Shown here piece after piece: positions 33,140-41,278 of a DNA stretch of 44,084 bases. This DNA comes from UBA1306 sp964396415 (lineage in GTDB: Bacteria; Spirochaetota; Spirochaetia; Treponematales; Rectinemataceae). Position 1 is the stretch's first letter. Every line of letters begins with the position of its first letter. Location of the stretch: contig CAYNFM010000023.1 of assembly GCA_964396415.1 (NCBI GenBank), forward strand, positions 1 through 44,084. The letters run 5' to 3'. The position numbers were made by a program, and so were the translations under genes. A model generated the notes under the pieces. That model saw only the letters and a program-made list of their open reading frames with translations. It made no database searches and had not been told where the DNA came from.

Positions 33140-34273
33140 TTACCTCTCGGTGCAGGAAATGCAGGGATCGATGGTGAGGATTATCGTCGGGACGTCGGCG
33201 AGGCTGGCGCCCCGCATCGCCTCGACCATGGCGGGGATATTGGCGAAGGTCGGCGTGCGGACGCGGAAGCGCTCGAGGTTGCGGCTGCCCTTCGACTTGA
33301 CGTAGTAAAGGACCTCCCCGCGAGGCTGCTCGAGCCTGGCGAAGCATTCGCCGACGGGCGGCATGCCCTTAACCGGGACCGAGACGGGGCCGGAGGGCAT
33401 GCCCGCGACCGCCTTTTCCATGATCTCGAAAGACAGCTCGATCTCGCGCATCCGTACCGCGGCCCGAGCCATGCAATCCCCCGAGGTCTCGACGACGGTC
33501 TCGAAGGGGATTTCGCCATAGGCCGCGTAGCCGCGCTTCCTGAGATCGTAATCGTAGCCGCTCGCGCGCAGCATCGGCCCCACAGCGCCGAGCTCGTAGG
33601 CCCTTTCCTTCGAGATCGCGCCGACGCCTTCGAGGCGATGCCGAACGGTCGAATCCTGGAGCATCACTCGCGACAATTTCCTGATGTCGTCGCGCGCGGG
33701 CTTCAGCGCCTTCATGCATCGCCGGAGGGTCTCGTCGCTCGGGTCCCTGCTGACTCCGCCGACGATGGCGGAACCGAAAATGACGCGCCCGCCCGCGGTC
33801 TCCTCCGCGACGTCGATGACGAGCTCGCGCGCGCGCCATGAAGCCATGAAGAGGCTCTCGAAGCCGAAGGCGTCGGCCGCGAGGCCTACCCACAGGAGAT
33901 GGCTGTGCGCTCGCTCGAGTTCGCACCAGAAAGTGCGCAGCCAGCGCGCGCGATCGGGAATGGCGAGGCCAAGGAGGGTCTCGACAGCCTCGCAGTAGCC
34001 CATGCCGTGCATGAACGAGCAAATGCCGCAGATTCGCTCGGCTATATGGACGTAGTCGGTATAGTCGCGCTTCTCCACCAGGAGCTCTAGGCCGCGGTGG
34101 ATATAGCCTATCTGCGGCACCGCGCCCACCACCTTCTCATCCTGGAGGTAGAGGTCGAAGTGCAGCGGTTCCGGCAGGACCGGGTGCTGCGGGCCGAAGG
34201 GAATGACCGAGGGGCCGTTGTCGCCGGATTCGCCATGCGTATCGTCGCGCCGCGTATCCTCGCGATGGTTCAT
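33140..34273 (-). CDS. echE: Ech [NiFe] hydrogenase large subunit EchE
   Basis: A 377-residue NuoD-like catalytic subunit. The [NiFe]-binding cysteines are present in RICGIC (Cys82 and Cys85) and in the C-terminal DPCISC (Cys371 and Cys374). This marks a real group 4 hydrogenase rather than a complex I subunit. The chain ends three residues after the last cysteine, so there is no C-terminal peptide for a maturation protease to remove. The first 20 residues are polar and poorly conserved in appearance. Start ATG 34273 after GGGAGG, overlapping the echD stop by four bases. Confidence 0.95.
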   Translation of the reverse strand: MNHREDTRRDDTHGESGDNGPSVIPFGPQHPVLPEPLHFDLYLQDEKVVGAVPQIGYIHRGLELLVEKRDYTDYVHIAERICGICSFMHGMGYCEAVETLLGLAIPDRARWLRTFWCELERAHSHLLWVGLAADAFGFESLFMASWRARELVIDVAEETAGGRVIFGSAIVGGVSRDPSDETLRRCMKALKPARDDIRKLSRVMLQDSTVRHRLEGVGAISKERAYELGAVGPMLRASGYDYDLRKRGYAAYGEIPFETVVETSGDCMARAAVRMREIELSFEIMEKAVAGMPSGPVSVPVKGMPPVGECFARLEQPRGEVLYYVKSKGSRNLERFRVRTPTFANIPAMVEAMRGASLADVPTIILTIDPCISCTER

Positions 34274-34668
34274 ATCGCGCCTCCCTCGGAGCGGGGTCCC
34301 GTCATCGTCACTTTGCTGAAGGGCTTCGCGCCGGCTTCGCCGCCGACTACGTCGTAGACCCTGCCCATCCAATCGGCGCCGATCCTTTCGATGCGAAGGC
34401 CGAAGAGGTCGCGTATCTCGTTTTCGTAGAGGAAGGCGGCGGGATAGAGGGAGGTGATGCTCGGGATAGCCTCGTCGGCCCTCGCGCGGAAGCGCAGGGA
34501 CTTCATGTCGAGGTCGAGGCCGAAGGAGTAGCTGAGCTCGTAGCCTTCGACGATCGAGACGCAGAGGACCTGGATGATCCGCCAACCGGCGCTTCGCAGG
34601 GCGTCGACGGCCGGGAGGAGACTCCCGGCCTCGATCTCCTCGATGACCTGGACTTCTTTTCCCGTCAC
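34270..34668 (-). CDS. echD: Ech hydrogenase subunit EchD (NuoC-like)
   Basis: A 132-residue NuoC-family subunit. The conserved end is SLYPAAFLYENEIRDLFGL with a WMGRVYDV segment after it, matching the 30-kDa subunit signature. It scaffolds the large subunit. The GTG start at 34668 overlaps the echC stop (GTGA) and is preceded by GGGAGGAG; the longer frame lies within echC and is not credible. Confidence 0.88.
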   Translation of the reverse strand: MTGKEVQVIEEIEAGSLLPAVDALRSAGWRIIQVLCVSIVEGYELSYSFGLDLDMKSLRFRARADEAIPSITSLYPAAFLYENEIRDLFGLRIERIGADWMGRVYDVVGGEAGAKPFSKVTMTGPRSEGGAI

Positions 34669-35138
34669 TTCGCTCCTCCCTCTCGGCTCGTTCTCTTGCG
34701 AAACCTCTTCGCCTTCGACCTCGCCCTTTCCTTTTCCTTGAGGATGATCGCGGCGCGCACCACTCCGTCGAGGATCGACTCCGGCTTGGCCGCGCAACCG
34801 GGCACGTAGACGTCCACGGGTATCGTCGAGGCCACGCCTCCCGAAACGTTGTAGCATTCGGCGAACACGCCGCCGGAGTAGGCGCAAGCTCCTATCGCGA
34901 CGACCGCCTTCGGCTCGGGCATCTGGTCGAAGATATTCTTGACGATGGGCGCGTTGAGGTGATTCACGCTTCCCGTCACCAGGAAGATGTCGGCCTGCTT
35001 GGGATCGCCGGTCACGATGCAGCCGAAGCGCTCGGCGTCGTAGACGGGCGTAAGGCAGGCGAGCACTTCTATGTCGCAGCCGTTGCAGCTCGACGCATCG
35101 TAGTGGATCAACCAGGGGGAGCGTTCTATCGAACTCAT
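34665..35138 (-). CDS. echC: Ech hydrogenase small subunit EchC (NuoB-like)
   Basis: A 157-residue subunit carrying the proximal [4Fe-4S] cluster: SSCNGCDIE near residue 19, GACAYSGG and PGCAAKPE provide four cysteines in the family pattern. The highly basic C-terminal tail (KEKERARSKAKRFRKRT) may contact the membrane or another subunit. ATGA overlap with echB. Confidence 0.94.
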   Translation of the reverse strand: MSSIERSPWLIHYDASSCNGCDIEVLACLTPVYDAERFGCIVTGDPKQADIFLVTGSVNHLNAPIVKNIFDQMPEPKAVVAIGACAYSGGVFAECYNVSGGVASTIPVDVYVPGCAAKPESILDGVVRAAIILKEKERARSKAKRFRKRTSREGGAK

Positions 35139-36004
35139 GGTGTCCCTCTCGAGATCAGGTAAAATGGTATCAGGTTGCCCGCGCCGGCCACCAGGGTCGC
35201 GATCCAGGCGAAGGAAAGGGCGAGCTCCCATCTGACGCGGGCGGTCGCGTTATCGAGGAGGATGATGAGGAGATAGGTAAAGGCGAGTCCCAGGATGGCG
35301 GAGATCCAGCTGGACGAGAAGAATAGGAGCACGAGGGCGAAAAGATAGACCGATTCGTACCAATGCGCCAGCTCCACCATAGCCAATGCGGGGCCGCCCA
35401 TGTCGGCCGTCAGGCCCATGACGAGCTCCTGATGCGCGTGATGCGAGGTCGATATGTCGAAGGGCGACTTTCGCAGCTTCATCTCTAGGACGTAGACGAT
35501 CCCGAGGTAGATGCCGGGAAGGTAGAGGTAGGCCGGCATCTTCGAGCCGAGTATCGCGTAGAAGTTGAAGCTTTTGGCGACCCCGTAAAGCCCCACGAGG
35601 GCGATGATCACCATGGGCTCGTAGGCCGTCATGAGGAGGAGCTCGCGCTCGGCTCCGATGGTGCTATAAGGCGAGCCCGTCGAATAGGCCGCGAGGACCA
35701 GGAAGACGCTCGCCAGGGTGAGCACGAAAACGATGAGGAGGATGTCCGAGCCGTAGAAGAAGAGGACTCCCGTCAGCAGCGCGAAAACGAGGTGGCTCGC
35801 GATCAGGGGCATCTGAAGCCGGTTCACGGGCGCGATGCGGCGCGTGAGGAGCTTGCGCAGGTCGTAGAAGGGCTGGAGGAGCGGGGGACCGACCCGCCCT
35901 TGGAGCCTCGCGGTGATCACTCGGTCCAGTCCGTCCAAGAGGCCGCCGAGCAGGGGGCCGAGCACGACATATGCGATGGCTGCGTAAATCTCGATACCCT
36001 TCAT
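35135..36004 (-). CDS. echB: Ech hydrogenase membrane subunit EchB (NuoH-like)
   Basis: A 289-residue membrane protein with about eight helices. The family signatures RLQGRVGPPLLQPFYDLRKL (about residue 34) and ERELLLMTAYEP are clear. The acidic residues in the EMKLRKSPFDIS and HHAHQELVMG loops belong to the quinone-cavity-like region that couples electron flow to ion movement. It anchors the hydrophilic arm. ATGA overlaps at both ends show tight translational coupling. Confidence 0.95.
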   Translation of the reverse strand: MKGIEIYAAIAYVVLGPLLGGLLDGLDRVITARLQGRVGPPLLQPFYDLRKLLTRRIAPVNRLQMPLIASHLVFALLTGVLFFYGSDILLIVFVLTLASVFLVLAAYSTGSPYSTIGAERELLLMTAYEPMVIIALVGLYGVAKSFNFYAILGSKMPAYLYLPGIYLGIVYVLEMKLRKSPFDISTSHHAHQELVMGLTADMGGPALAMVELAHWYESVYLFALVLLFFSSSWISAILGLAFTYLLIILLDNATARVRWELALSFAWIATLVAGAGNLIPFYLISRGTP

Positions 36005-37917
36005 AGGAGGACCGTCCCTAGGATGATGAGCGTCAGCAGGATGCCGATCGCGATTCCGGCGTTGAGTATCCGCTTCTCGCCGAAGATGCTTTCGAGATAA
36101 TAGGAGTGGGTCGCGACGCGGAGTTCCGCGCCTTTGGATCCCTTGAACGCAAGCCCAGGCCCGGTGACGCGTCCCGACATATAGGCGGGAGAGAGCCCAT
36201 CCTTGCTGCGCCTCGAGATGATCAGGAGGAGGGCGGGAACGGCTACCGTCATGCCGACCATGAGGACCGTGACGAGCATGTTGCTGCGGTCGAGCCCGAA
36301 GGTCTTGCCGAAGGTATCCAGCAGGTAAGGCTCGAAGGCGTATTTGGACACGAGAGGATATATGACGCAGGCGGCTATGGCGAGGATGGTGAGGGAGGCC
36401 TCGGAGAAGAGCTCGTAGCGAGTCACCTTGCCCTCGAGGAGGCCGCGCGTCGCCGACGGGTCGCGTATGCTGAGGAGGAGGCCCATCCACTTGGACCAGA
36501 ACAATACGGTGGTCGCGGAGCCGAAGGCCAGGAAGGCGATCATGAAGGGGCTCACGATGCTGTTGAGGTTCATGAAGGCTTCCATCGCCGCCCACTTGGA
36601 CACGAGCATGCCGAAGGGAGCTACGAACATGCAGGAGATGCCGACGACGAGGAAGAGCGTTATTCGCGGCATCCCGACGAGCAGGCCCCCCATGGATTCG
36701 ATGTCGAGGCTGCCCGTTCCGACGCTGGCCGTTCCGACGGAGATGAAGAGGAGGGCCTTCGCGATGGCGTGGAAGAGGACGAGGAAGAGGGCTACCCATA
36801 CGAGCTCGTAGGTGCCGATCCCCGCGCAGGTCGCGATGAGGCCGAGGTTGGAGACGGTCGAGAGGGCGAGCACCCGCTTGGCGTTGCGTCGCGATACGGC
36901 CGCGAAGGCCCCGGCGATGAAGGTGAGGATGCCGACGAAGGAGACGAGGTAGCCGACGGTCGTGCCCGTCATCGCGGGCGCGAGGCGGATGAGGAGGAAT
37001 ACGCCCGCCTTGACCATCGTGCTCGAGTGGAGGAGGGCCGAGACCGGGGTGGGCGCGACCATGGCGCCGAGAAGCCAGGGCGTGAAGGGCAGGAGCGCGG
37101 CCTTGACGATCCCCGCCAGCGCGAGGAGGGCCACCGGCGCGATGATGAGCGCGGCATCCGGGCCCTTGGCCATGGCGAGCAGCGCGTCGAGCTCGACCTT
37201 GCCGGTGCGCGCCGCGAACAGGATGATGCCGAGCGAGAACGCCAGCCCTCCGAGTAGGTTGAGGTTTAGGGCGAGGAAGGAGTTCTTCTCGGCCTCCGCG
37301 TCGCCTCCGTAGCCGATGAGGATGAAGGAAGCGAGCGTGGTCATTTCCCAAAAAAGGAGCATGAGCCGAAGGTCGTTCGACATCACGAGGCCGTACATCG
37401 CGCCGAGGAAGGAGAGCATCGTAAAGCTGAAGAGCCTTCGTCGGTCCCGGATCGCGGGATGCTCCTCGTGGTAGGTCTTCATGTAGCCGGCCGCGTAGAC
37501 CATGATCAATCCGCCGACCACGCCGATTATGAGCACGAGGAGAAGGGATACCTGATCGACGACGAAATGCGCCTCGGCCTCGATCCCGCCGGTCCAGCGC
37601 CCTCCCGCCAGGGAAAGGGCCGCCTGAGCCGCGGCGAGCAGCAAGGGGAAGGCCCTGCGCTTTACGATCGCGAGGACGGCTATGAATGCGGCCATCGCGA
37701 GCTCCGCGCCCAGTATCCAGTAGTCGAGATTCGGGAGGGTGGCGACGAGCCTCAACGGCAGGGCTCGCGCCTCGGTAACCGCCAGGACGACCGCGAGCGC
37801 GGCTTGCGTCGCGGCGCCCGCGATGACGACCAGGCGCCTTAGCCTGTCGTTCCGGACGGCGAGCGCGATCAGGCCGAAAATCGGAGGAGCGACGACGACT
37901 ATAAAAGGTAGTGTCAT
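36001..37917 (-). CDS. echA: Ech hydrogenase membrane subunit EchA (NuoL/Mrp antiporter-like)
   Basis: A 638-residue membrane protein with roughly 15 helices, the ion-translocating subunit. Helix-borne residues of the antiporter family are visible in LLFWEMTTLASFILIGY (glutamate on TM5), GIVKAALLPFTPWLLGAMVAPTPVSALLHSSTMVKAGVF (lysines and histidine, split here as GIVKAALLPFTPWL and SALLHSSTMVKAG) and LALSTVSNLGL. The gene is first in echABCDEF-hypA-hypB and begins at the ATG 37917. The operon order matches that known for Ech in Methanosarcina and Thermoanaerobacter. Confidence 0.93.
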   Translation of the reverse strand: MTLPFIVVVAPPIFGLIALAVRNDRLRRLVVIAGAATQAALAVVLAVTEARALPLRLVATLPNLDYWILGAELAMAAFIAVLAIVKRRAFPLLLAAAQAALSLAGGRWTGGIEAEAHFVVDQVSLLLVLIIGVVGGLIMVYAAGYMKTYHEEHPAIRDRRRLFSFTMLSFLGAMYGLVMSNDLRLMLLFWEMTTLASFILIGYGGDAEAEKNSFLALNLNLLGGLAFSLGIILFAARTGKVELDALLAMAKGPDAALIIAPVALLALAGIVKAALLPFTPWLLGAMVAPTPVSALLHSSTMVKAGVFLLIRLAPAMTGTTVGYLVSFVGILTFIAGAFAAVSRRNAKRVLALSTVSNLGLIATCAGIGTYELVWVALFLVLFHAIAKALLFISVGTASVGTGSLDIESMGGLLVGMPRITLFLVVGISCMFVAPFGMLVSKWAAMEAFMNLNSIVSPFMIAFLAFGSATTVLFWSKWMGLLLSIRDPSATRGLLEGKVTRYELFSEASLTILAIAACVIYPLVSKYAFEPYLLDTFGKTFGLDRSNMLVTVLMVGMTVAVPALLLIISRRSKDGLSPAYMSGRVTGPGLAFKGSKGAELRVATHSYYLESIFGEKRILNAGIAIGILLTLIILGTVLL

Positions 37918-37954
37918 AAGTGTTCGCCCATCTTAAGCGAGAACTCGGAAAATG

Positions 37955-37984
37955 ACTATATCTTTTTATCTGTCCTCGTGTCGA
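37955..37984 (-). promoter_or_regulatory. Possible promoter of the ech operon
   Basis: On the minus strand TCGACA and TATAGT are separated by 18 bp, about 38 nt before the echA ATG. A small hairpin CGAAAA/TTTTCG lies just upstream. The 130-nt element lies about 80 nt further upstream. Confidence 0.45.
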
Positions 37985-38062
37985 AAACCGAACTATTTTC
38001 GATGCGGCTCATTTCGAGCGTCGGGCGCCGAACCTGCAAATGGACGAACGCATCCGAACGCC

Positions 38063-38192
38063 TGAGCCAATTTCAAAAGTCGGTTACTTTTGAAATTGGC
38101 TTCGCATTTGCTCCGGTTTCCTCGAAACCGTGCGCAAATGCCGTAGTTTATGGTAGCTCTTTCAAAATGCGTCCGCATTTTGAAAGAGCCTC
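38063..38192 (-). repeat. 130-nt three-hairpin element, copy B (upstream of echA)
   Basis: Read on the minus strand this matches copy A (28414-28543) from GAGGC to GGCTCA with no length change. Hairpin 1 keeps the TTTCAAAATGC core but has TC/GA in place of AA/TT in the stem, and loop GGAC in place of CGAA. Hairpin 2 differs only in one loop base. Hairpin 3 keeps loop AACCG while two stem pairs are exchanged. The 371-bp region 37918-38288 contains this element and the ech promoter but no gene. Confidence 0.9.
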
Positions 38193-38288
38193 GCTTTTCT
38201 TGACATTTATTTACAAGGCAGGAAATTTACGCAGGTCTCCTCTTGCGTTTCACGACGGTAGCGGCGGCTCGGATCCGAGGTTTCGACC

Positions 38289-40220
38289 TTAGTCGGACTG
38301 GCCGTGCATCATTTGGGAAAACTCCGCCTCGTCGAGGGTTTCCTTCTCGAGAAGCCGTTCGGCGATAGCGTCGAGGAGGCTCTTCTTGCCGCGCAGGCTC
38401 GCGAGCACGCTGTCGTAGCGCTCCGCCACGATGCGGGCGATCTCTTCGTCCACGTAATTCTGCGTTTCCTCGCTGTACTCGCGGGCCATGAAGGGCTCGG
38501 TCGGGTTCCCGAGCATGACCGAACCTCGGCGGGTGAGGGCGACGTGGCGGAAACGCTCCGACATTCCGTAGTCGGTTATCATCCGTCGCGCGATATCGGT
38601 CGCCCTCGTCAGGTCGTTCGCGGCGCCCGTCGAAATGAGGCCGAAGGCGATCTCCTCCGCCGCGCGCCCCCCGAGAAGGACGTCTATCTGGCCGATCAGC
38701 TCGTCCTTCGTGAGGATGAATCGGTCTTCGATGGGGAGCTGGAGAGTATATCCCAGCGCGCCCATGCCGCGAGGCACGATCGATACCTTGCGCACCGGGT
38801 CGGCGCCCTGGGTCGAGGCCGCGGTGATGGCGTGACCGGTCTCGTGGAAGGCGACGGTCCTGCGCTCCCTCGAGTTCATCACCCGACTCTTCTTCTCGAG
38901 GCCGGCCACTATCTTCTCGATCGCCGCGTCGAAGTCCGATGCCTGCACCTTCCTGCGCCCGGCCCGTACGGCGAGGAGGGCCGCCTCGTTGACGAGGTTC
39001 GCGAGATCTGCGCCCACGAAGCCGGCCGAGCCCCGCGCGACCTTCGAGAGATCCACGGAGTCGTCGAGCTTCACCGCCTTCGCGTGTATGCGCAGGATCG
39101 CCTCTCGGCCGACGAGGTCGGGCCTGTCGACCAGGACCTGCCTATCGAAGCGGCCGGGCCGCAGCAGGGCGGGATCCAGGACGTCGGGCCTGTTCGTCGC
39201 CGCGAGGATGATGAGGCCGCTCGTCGCGTCGAAGCCGTCCATCTCGACGAGAAGCTGGTTGAGGGTCTGCTCCCTCTCGTCGTTGCCCCCCATTTGGCCG
39301 GAGACCCGGCTTTTCCCGATCGCGTCGAGCTCGTCTATGAAGACGATGCAAGGAGCCTTCTCGCGGGCCTGCTTGAAGAGGTCGCGCACGCGCGCCGCCC
39401 CCACGCCCACGAACATCTCGACGAAGTCGGCGCCGCTCATCCTGAAGAAGGGCACTTCGGCCTCTCCAGCCACCGCGCGCGCGAGGAGGGTCTTGCCCGT
39501 TCCCGGCGGTCCGACGAGGAGCACGCCCTTGGGGATCTTGCCGCCAATCTCGGTGTACTTCCGAGGGCTCTTGAGGAAGTCCACGACCTCTACGAGCTCT
39601 TCCTTGGCCTCGTCCACGCCGGCTACGTCGCCGAAGCGGGTCTTTACGTCGCCCTCGGCGACGATCATGGCCTTGTTCTGGCCGAAGGCCAGGACGTTCC
39701 CGCCCGGATTGCCGAGACGCCGAAACAGGAGCCGCCAAATGATGAACATGAACACGAGCGGCAATATCCAATTGAGTATGAAGGAGAGGACCGCGTTTCC
39801 CTCGCGCGCGACGGAGGCGTAGGTCACGCCCTTCTCGTCGAGGAGGGCTATGAAGCCCGGATCGTATACTGGCACCGCCTTGTAGGCGGCCGGGGCCCGT
39901 ACCGACAACGCCTGTATGCCCGCGGCGGGTTTTTTATCCGCCTGCAGAAAGCCGGTATAGTAGTTCTGGTCCATCTCGACGCGCTTGATCTCGCCGGAGC
40001 GAACCTTATCCTTGAACGCGCTGTAAGGGATGATCGTGTCGTCGCTTTGGAAGATGAAGAAGTTGAGGAGGGCCACCGCCACCAGCATGACGACCACGTA
40101 GCCGAGGGAGAACCTGAACTGGAACCCGTTGAGGTTGGGCGGAATCACCGGACCCTTGCCTCTCAAAGGCCCTTTGGGAGATGGTCGCTTGCGATCCCAT
40201 CCCTTGCTTTTCCTTGCCAT
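38289..40220 (-). CDS. ftsH: ATP-dependent zinc metalloprotease FtsH
   Basis: A 643-residue membrane AAA+ protease. Two transmembrane helices (about residues 35-55 and 155-180) flank a periplasmic domain; the AAA module has Walker A GPPGTGKT, Walker B FIDELDAIG and the second region of homology ending in RPGRFDRQV; the protease site is HETGH at about residue 435. It degrades unassembled membrane proteins and regulators. ATG 40220 is chosen after GGGAGCG. The N-terminal cytoplasmic segment of about 30 residues is basic and Pro-rich. Divergent from groES. Confidence 0.96.
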   Translation of the reverse strand: MARKSKGWDRKRPSPKGPLRGKGPVIPPNLNGFQFRFSLGYVVVMLVAVALLNFFIFQSDDTIIPYSAFKDKVRSGEIKRVEMDQNYYTGFLQADKKPAAGIQALSVRAPAAYKAVPVYDPGFIALLDEKGVTYASVAREGNAVLSFILNWILPLVFMFIIWRLLFRRLGNPGGNVLAFGQNKAMIVAEGDVKTRFGDVAGVDEAKEELVEVVDFLKSPRKYTEIGGKIPKGVLLVGPPGTGKTLLARAVAGEAEVPFFRMSGADFVEMFVGVGAARVRDLFKQAREKAPCIVFIDELDAIGKSRVSGQMGGNDEREQTLNQLLVEMDGFDATSGLIILAATNRPDVLDPALLRPGRFDRQVLVDRPDLVGREAILRIHAKAVKLDDSVDLSKVARGSAGFVGADLANLVNEAALLAVRAGRRKVQASDFDAAIEKIVAGLEKKSRVMNSRERRTVAFHETGHAITAASTQGADPVRKVSIVPRGMGALGYTLQLPIEDRFILTKDELIGQIDVLLGGRAAEEIAFGLISTGAANDLTRATDIARRMITDYGMSERFRHVALTRRGSVMLGNPTEPFMAREYSEETQNYVDEEIARIVAERYDSVLASLRGKKSLLDAIAERLLEKETLDEAEFSQMMHGQSD

Positions 40221-40314
40221 TGTCGCTCCCGTCGGACGGCTTTTCCCGTACCAATTAAATGTAACCAATTTGGGGCCATCGAGGCTACGAGGTCCGGAGG
40301 CGGACGGGACAGCC

Positions 40315-40343
40315 TTGACCAGGGCGGGACATTTCCGTATATT
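40315..40343 (+). promoter_or_regulatory. Promoter of groES
   Basis: TTGACC and TATATT are separated by 17 bp, about 45 nt upstream of the ATG. No CIRCE-type inverted repeat is seen, so HrcA control is not evident. Confidence 0.65.
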
Positions 40344-40388
40344 TCCTTCGACCCACAAAAGCGCTCATCTTTTTCAGGAGGAATAGGT

Positions 40389-40655
40389 ATGAAGGTGAAA
40401 CCTCTCGGCGATCGCATCCTCATCAAAATTCAGGAAAGCGAGAGCAAGACCGCCAGCGGGATCATAATTCCGCAAACGGCCCAGGAAAAGACCCAGAACG
40501 GTGTCGTTATCGCCGTCGGTACCGATAAGGACGTCATCAAGGTTAAAGAGGGGGACAAGGTGATGTACGACAAGTACGCAGGCGCCCAGATTAAGATCGA
40601 CGGCGTCGATCACCTCATCGTCAAGTTTGCCGACGTCCTCGCGGTCATCGAGTAA
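40389..40655 (+). CDS. groES: Co-chaperonin GroES
   Basis: An 88-residue Cpn10. It starts MKVKPLGDRILIKI, has the mobile loop ESESKTASGIIIP (about residues 16-28) that docks to GroEL, and the GDKVMYDKYAG region. It caps the GroEL folding chamber. AGGAGG precedes the ATG. It is monocistronic: a terminator follows and groEL is not downstream, so the partner must be encoded elsewhere. Confidence 0.97.
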   Translation: MKVKPLGDRILIKIQESESKTASGIIIPQTAQEKTQNGVVIAVGTDKDVIKVKEGDKVMYDKYAGAQIKIDGVDHLIVKFADVLAVIE

Positions 40656-40676
40656 TTCGTTCGCTTAGAAGCGGCA

Positions 40677-40715
40677 AGGGCCGTTCACCTTTGAGTGGAC
40701 GGCCCTCGTTTTTTT
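40677..40715 (+). terminator. Rho-independent terminator after groES
   Basis: AGGGCCGTTCAC (40677-40688) pairs with GTGGACGGCCCT (40695-40706), with one G-U pair, followed by a run of seven T. Confidence 0.95.
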
Positions 40716-40749
40716 GGCGAGCCACGTTGATCGGAACCTGAAAAGGAAT

Positions 40750-40764
40750 CGCCCTTGCAGGGCG
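40750..40764 (-). terminator. Weak hairpin downstream of the PTS EIIA gene
   Basis: CGCCCT and AGGGCG form a 6-bp stem with a 3-nt loop; on the minus strand it is followed by ATTCCTTTTC. It could end the EIIA transcript, but the T-run is broken. Confidence 0.4.
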
Positions 40765-40773
40765 ACTGGGGAA

Positions 40774-41220
40774 TTACTCGGTGAGGACCTTGAGGACGTC
40801 CTCGGGTTCCTTCGCGGCCAGGATCGCCGCGCGCTTCTCCTCGCTGCGGAAGAGAAGGCTGACCTCGGCCAGGAATTGCAAATGCGGCCCGGTCTTGTCG
40901 GCCGGCGAGAGCGTCATGATGAAGATGCGGCAGGGCTCGCGGTCGAGCGCGTCGAAATCGACCGCCATGTCCGAGACCCCGATGCAAGCGACGAGATCCT
41001 TGACCGCGTCCGTCTTGCCGTGAGGTATGGCGATCCCATGCTTCATTCCCGTGCTCATGCGCCGCTCGCGCTCCAACACGGCTTTGCGAGCGGCGGCCAT
41101 GTCGGCGATCTTTCCCGAGCGCGCCGCTACTTGGAGCAGCTCATCGATAAGCTCTTCCTTCGTGCGCCCCTTGAGGCCGAGGGCGACGGTTTCGCGGCTT
41201 AATATGCTCTTGAGGTCCAT
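40774..41220 (-). CDS. PTS EIIA (fructose/nitrogen type, PtsN-like) domain protein
   Basis: A 148-residue single EIIA domain. The phosphorylated histidine is in IAIPHGKTDAV at about residue 66, and the rest (ACIGVSDMAVDFDALD, LSPADKTGPHLQFLAEVS) follows the EIIA-Fru/Ntr family. With no EIIB or EIIC gene near, a regulatory PtsN role is more likely than sugar transport. The neighbouring symporter (58 bp upstream in the same direction) might be its target, but that is speculation. ATG 41220 is taken as start; a GTG lies two codons earlier. Confidence 0.88.
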   Translation of the reverse strand: MDLKSILSRETVALGLKGRTKEELIDELLQVAARSGKIADMAAARKAVLERERRMSTGMKHGIAIPHGKTDAVKDLVACIGVSDMAVDFDALDREPCRIFIMTLSPADKTGPHLQFLAEVSLLFRSEEKRAAILAAKEPEDVLKVLTE

Positions 41221-41278
41221 GTTCACATTCTACGATTGCCCAGGGTCGACGTCAAGCATGCGCCGCGCCATCGATGCG

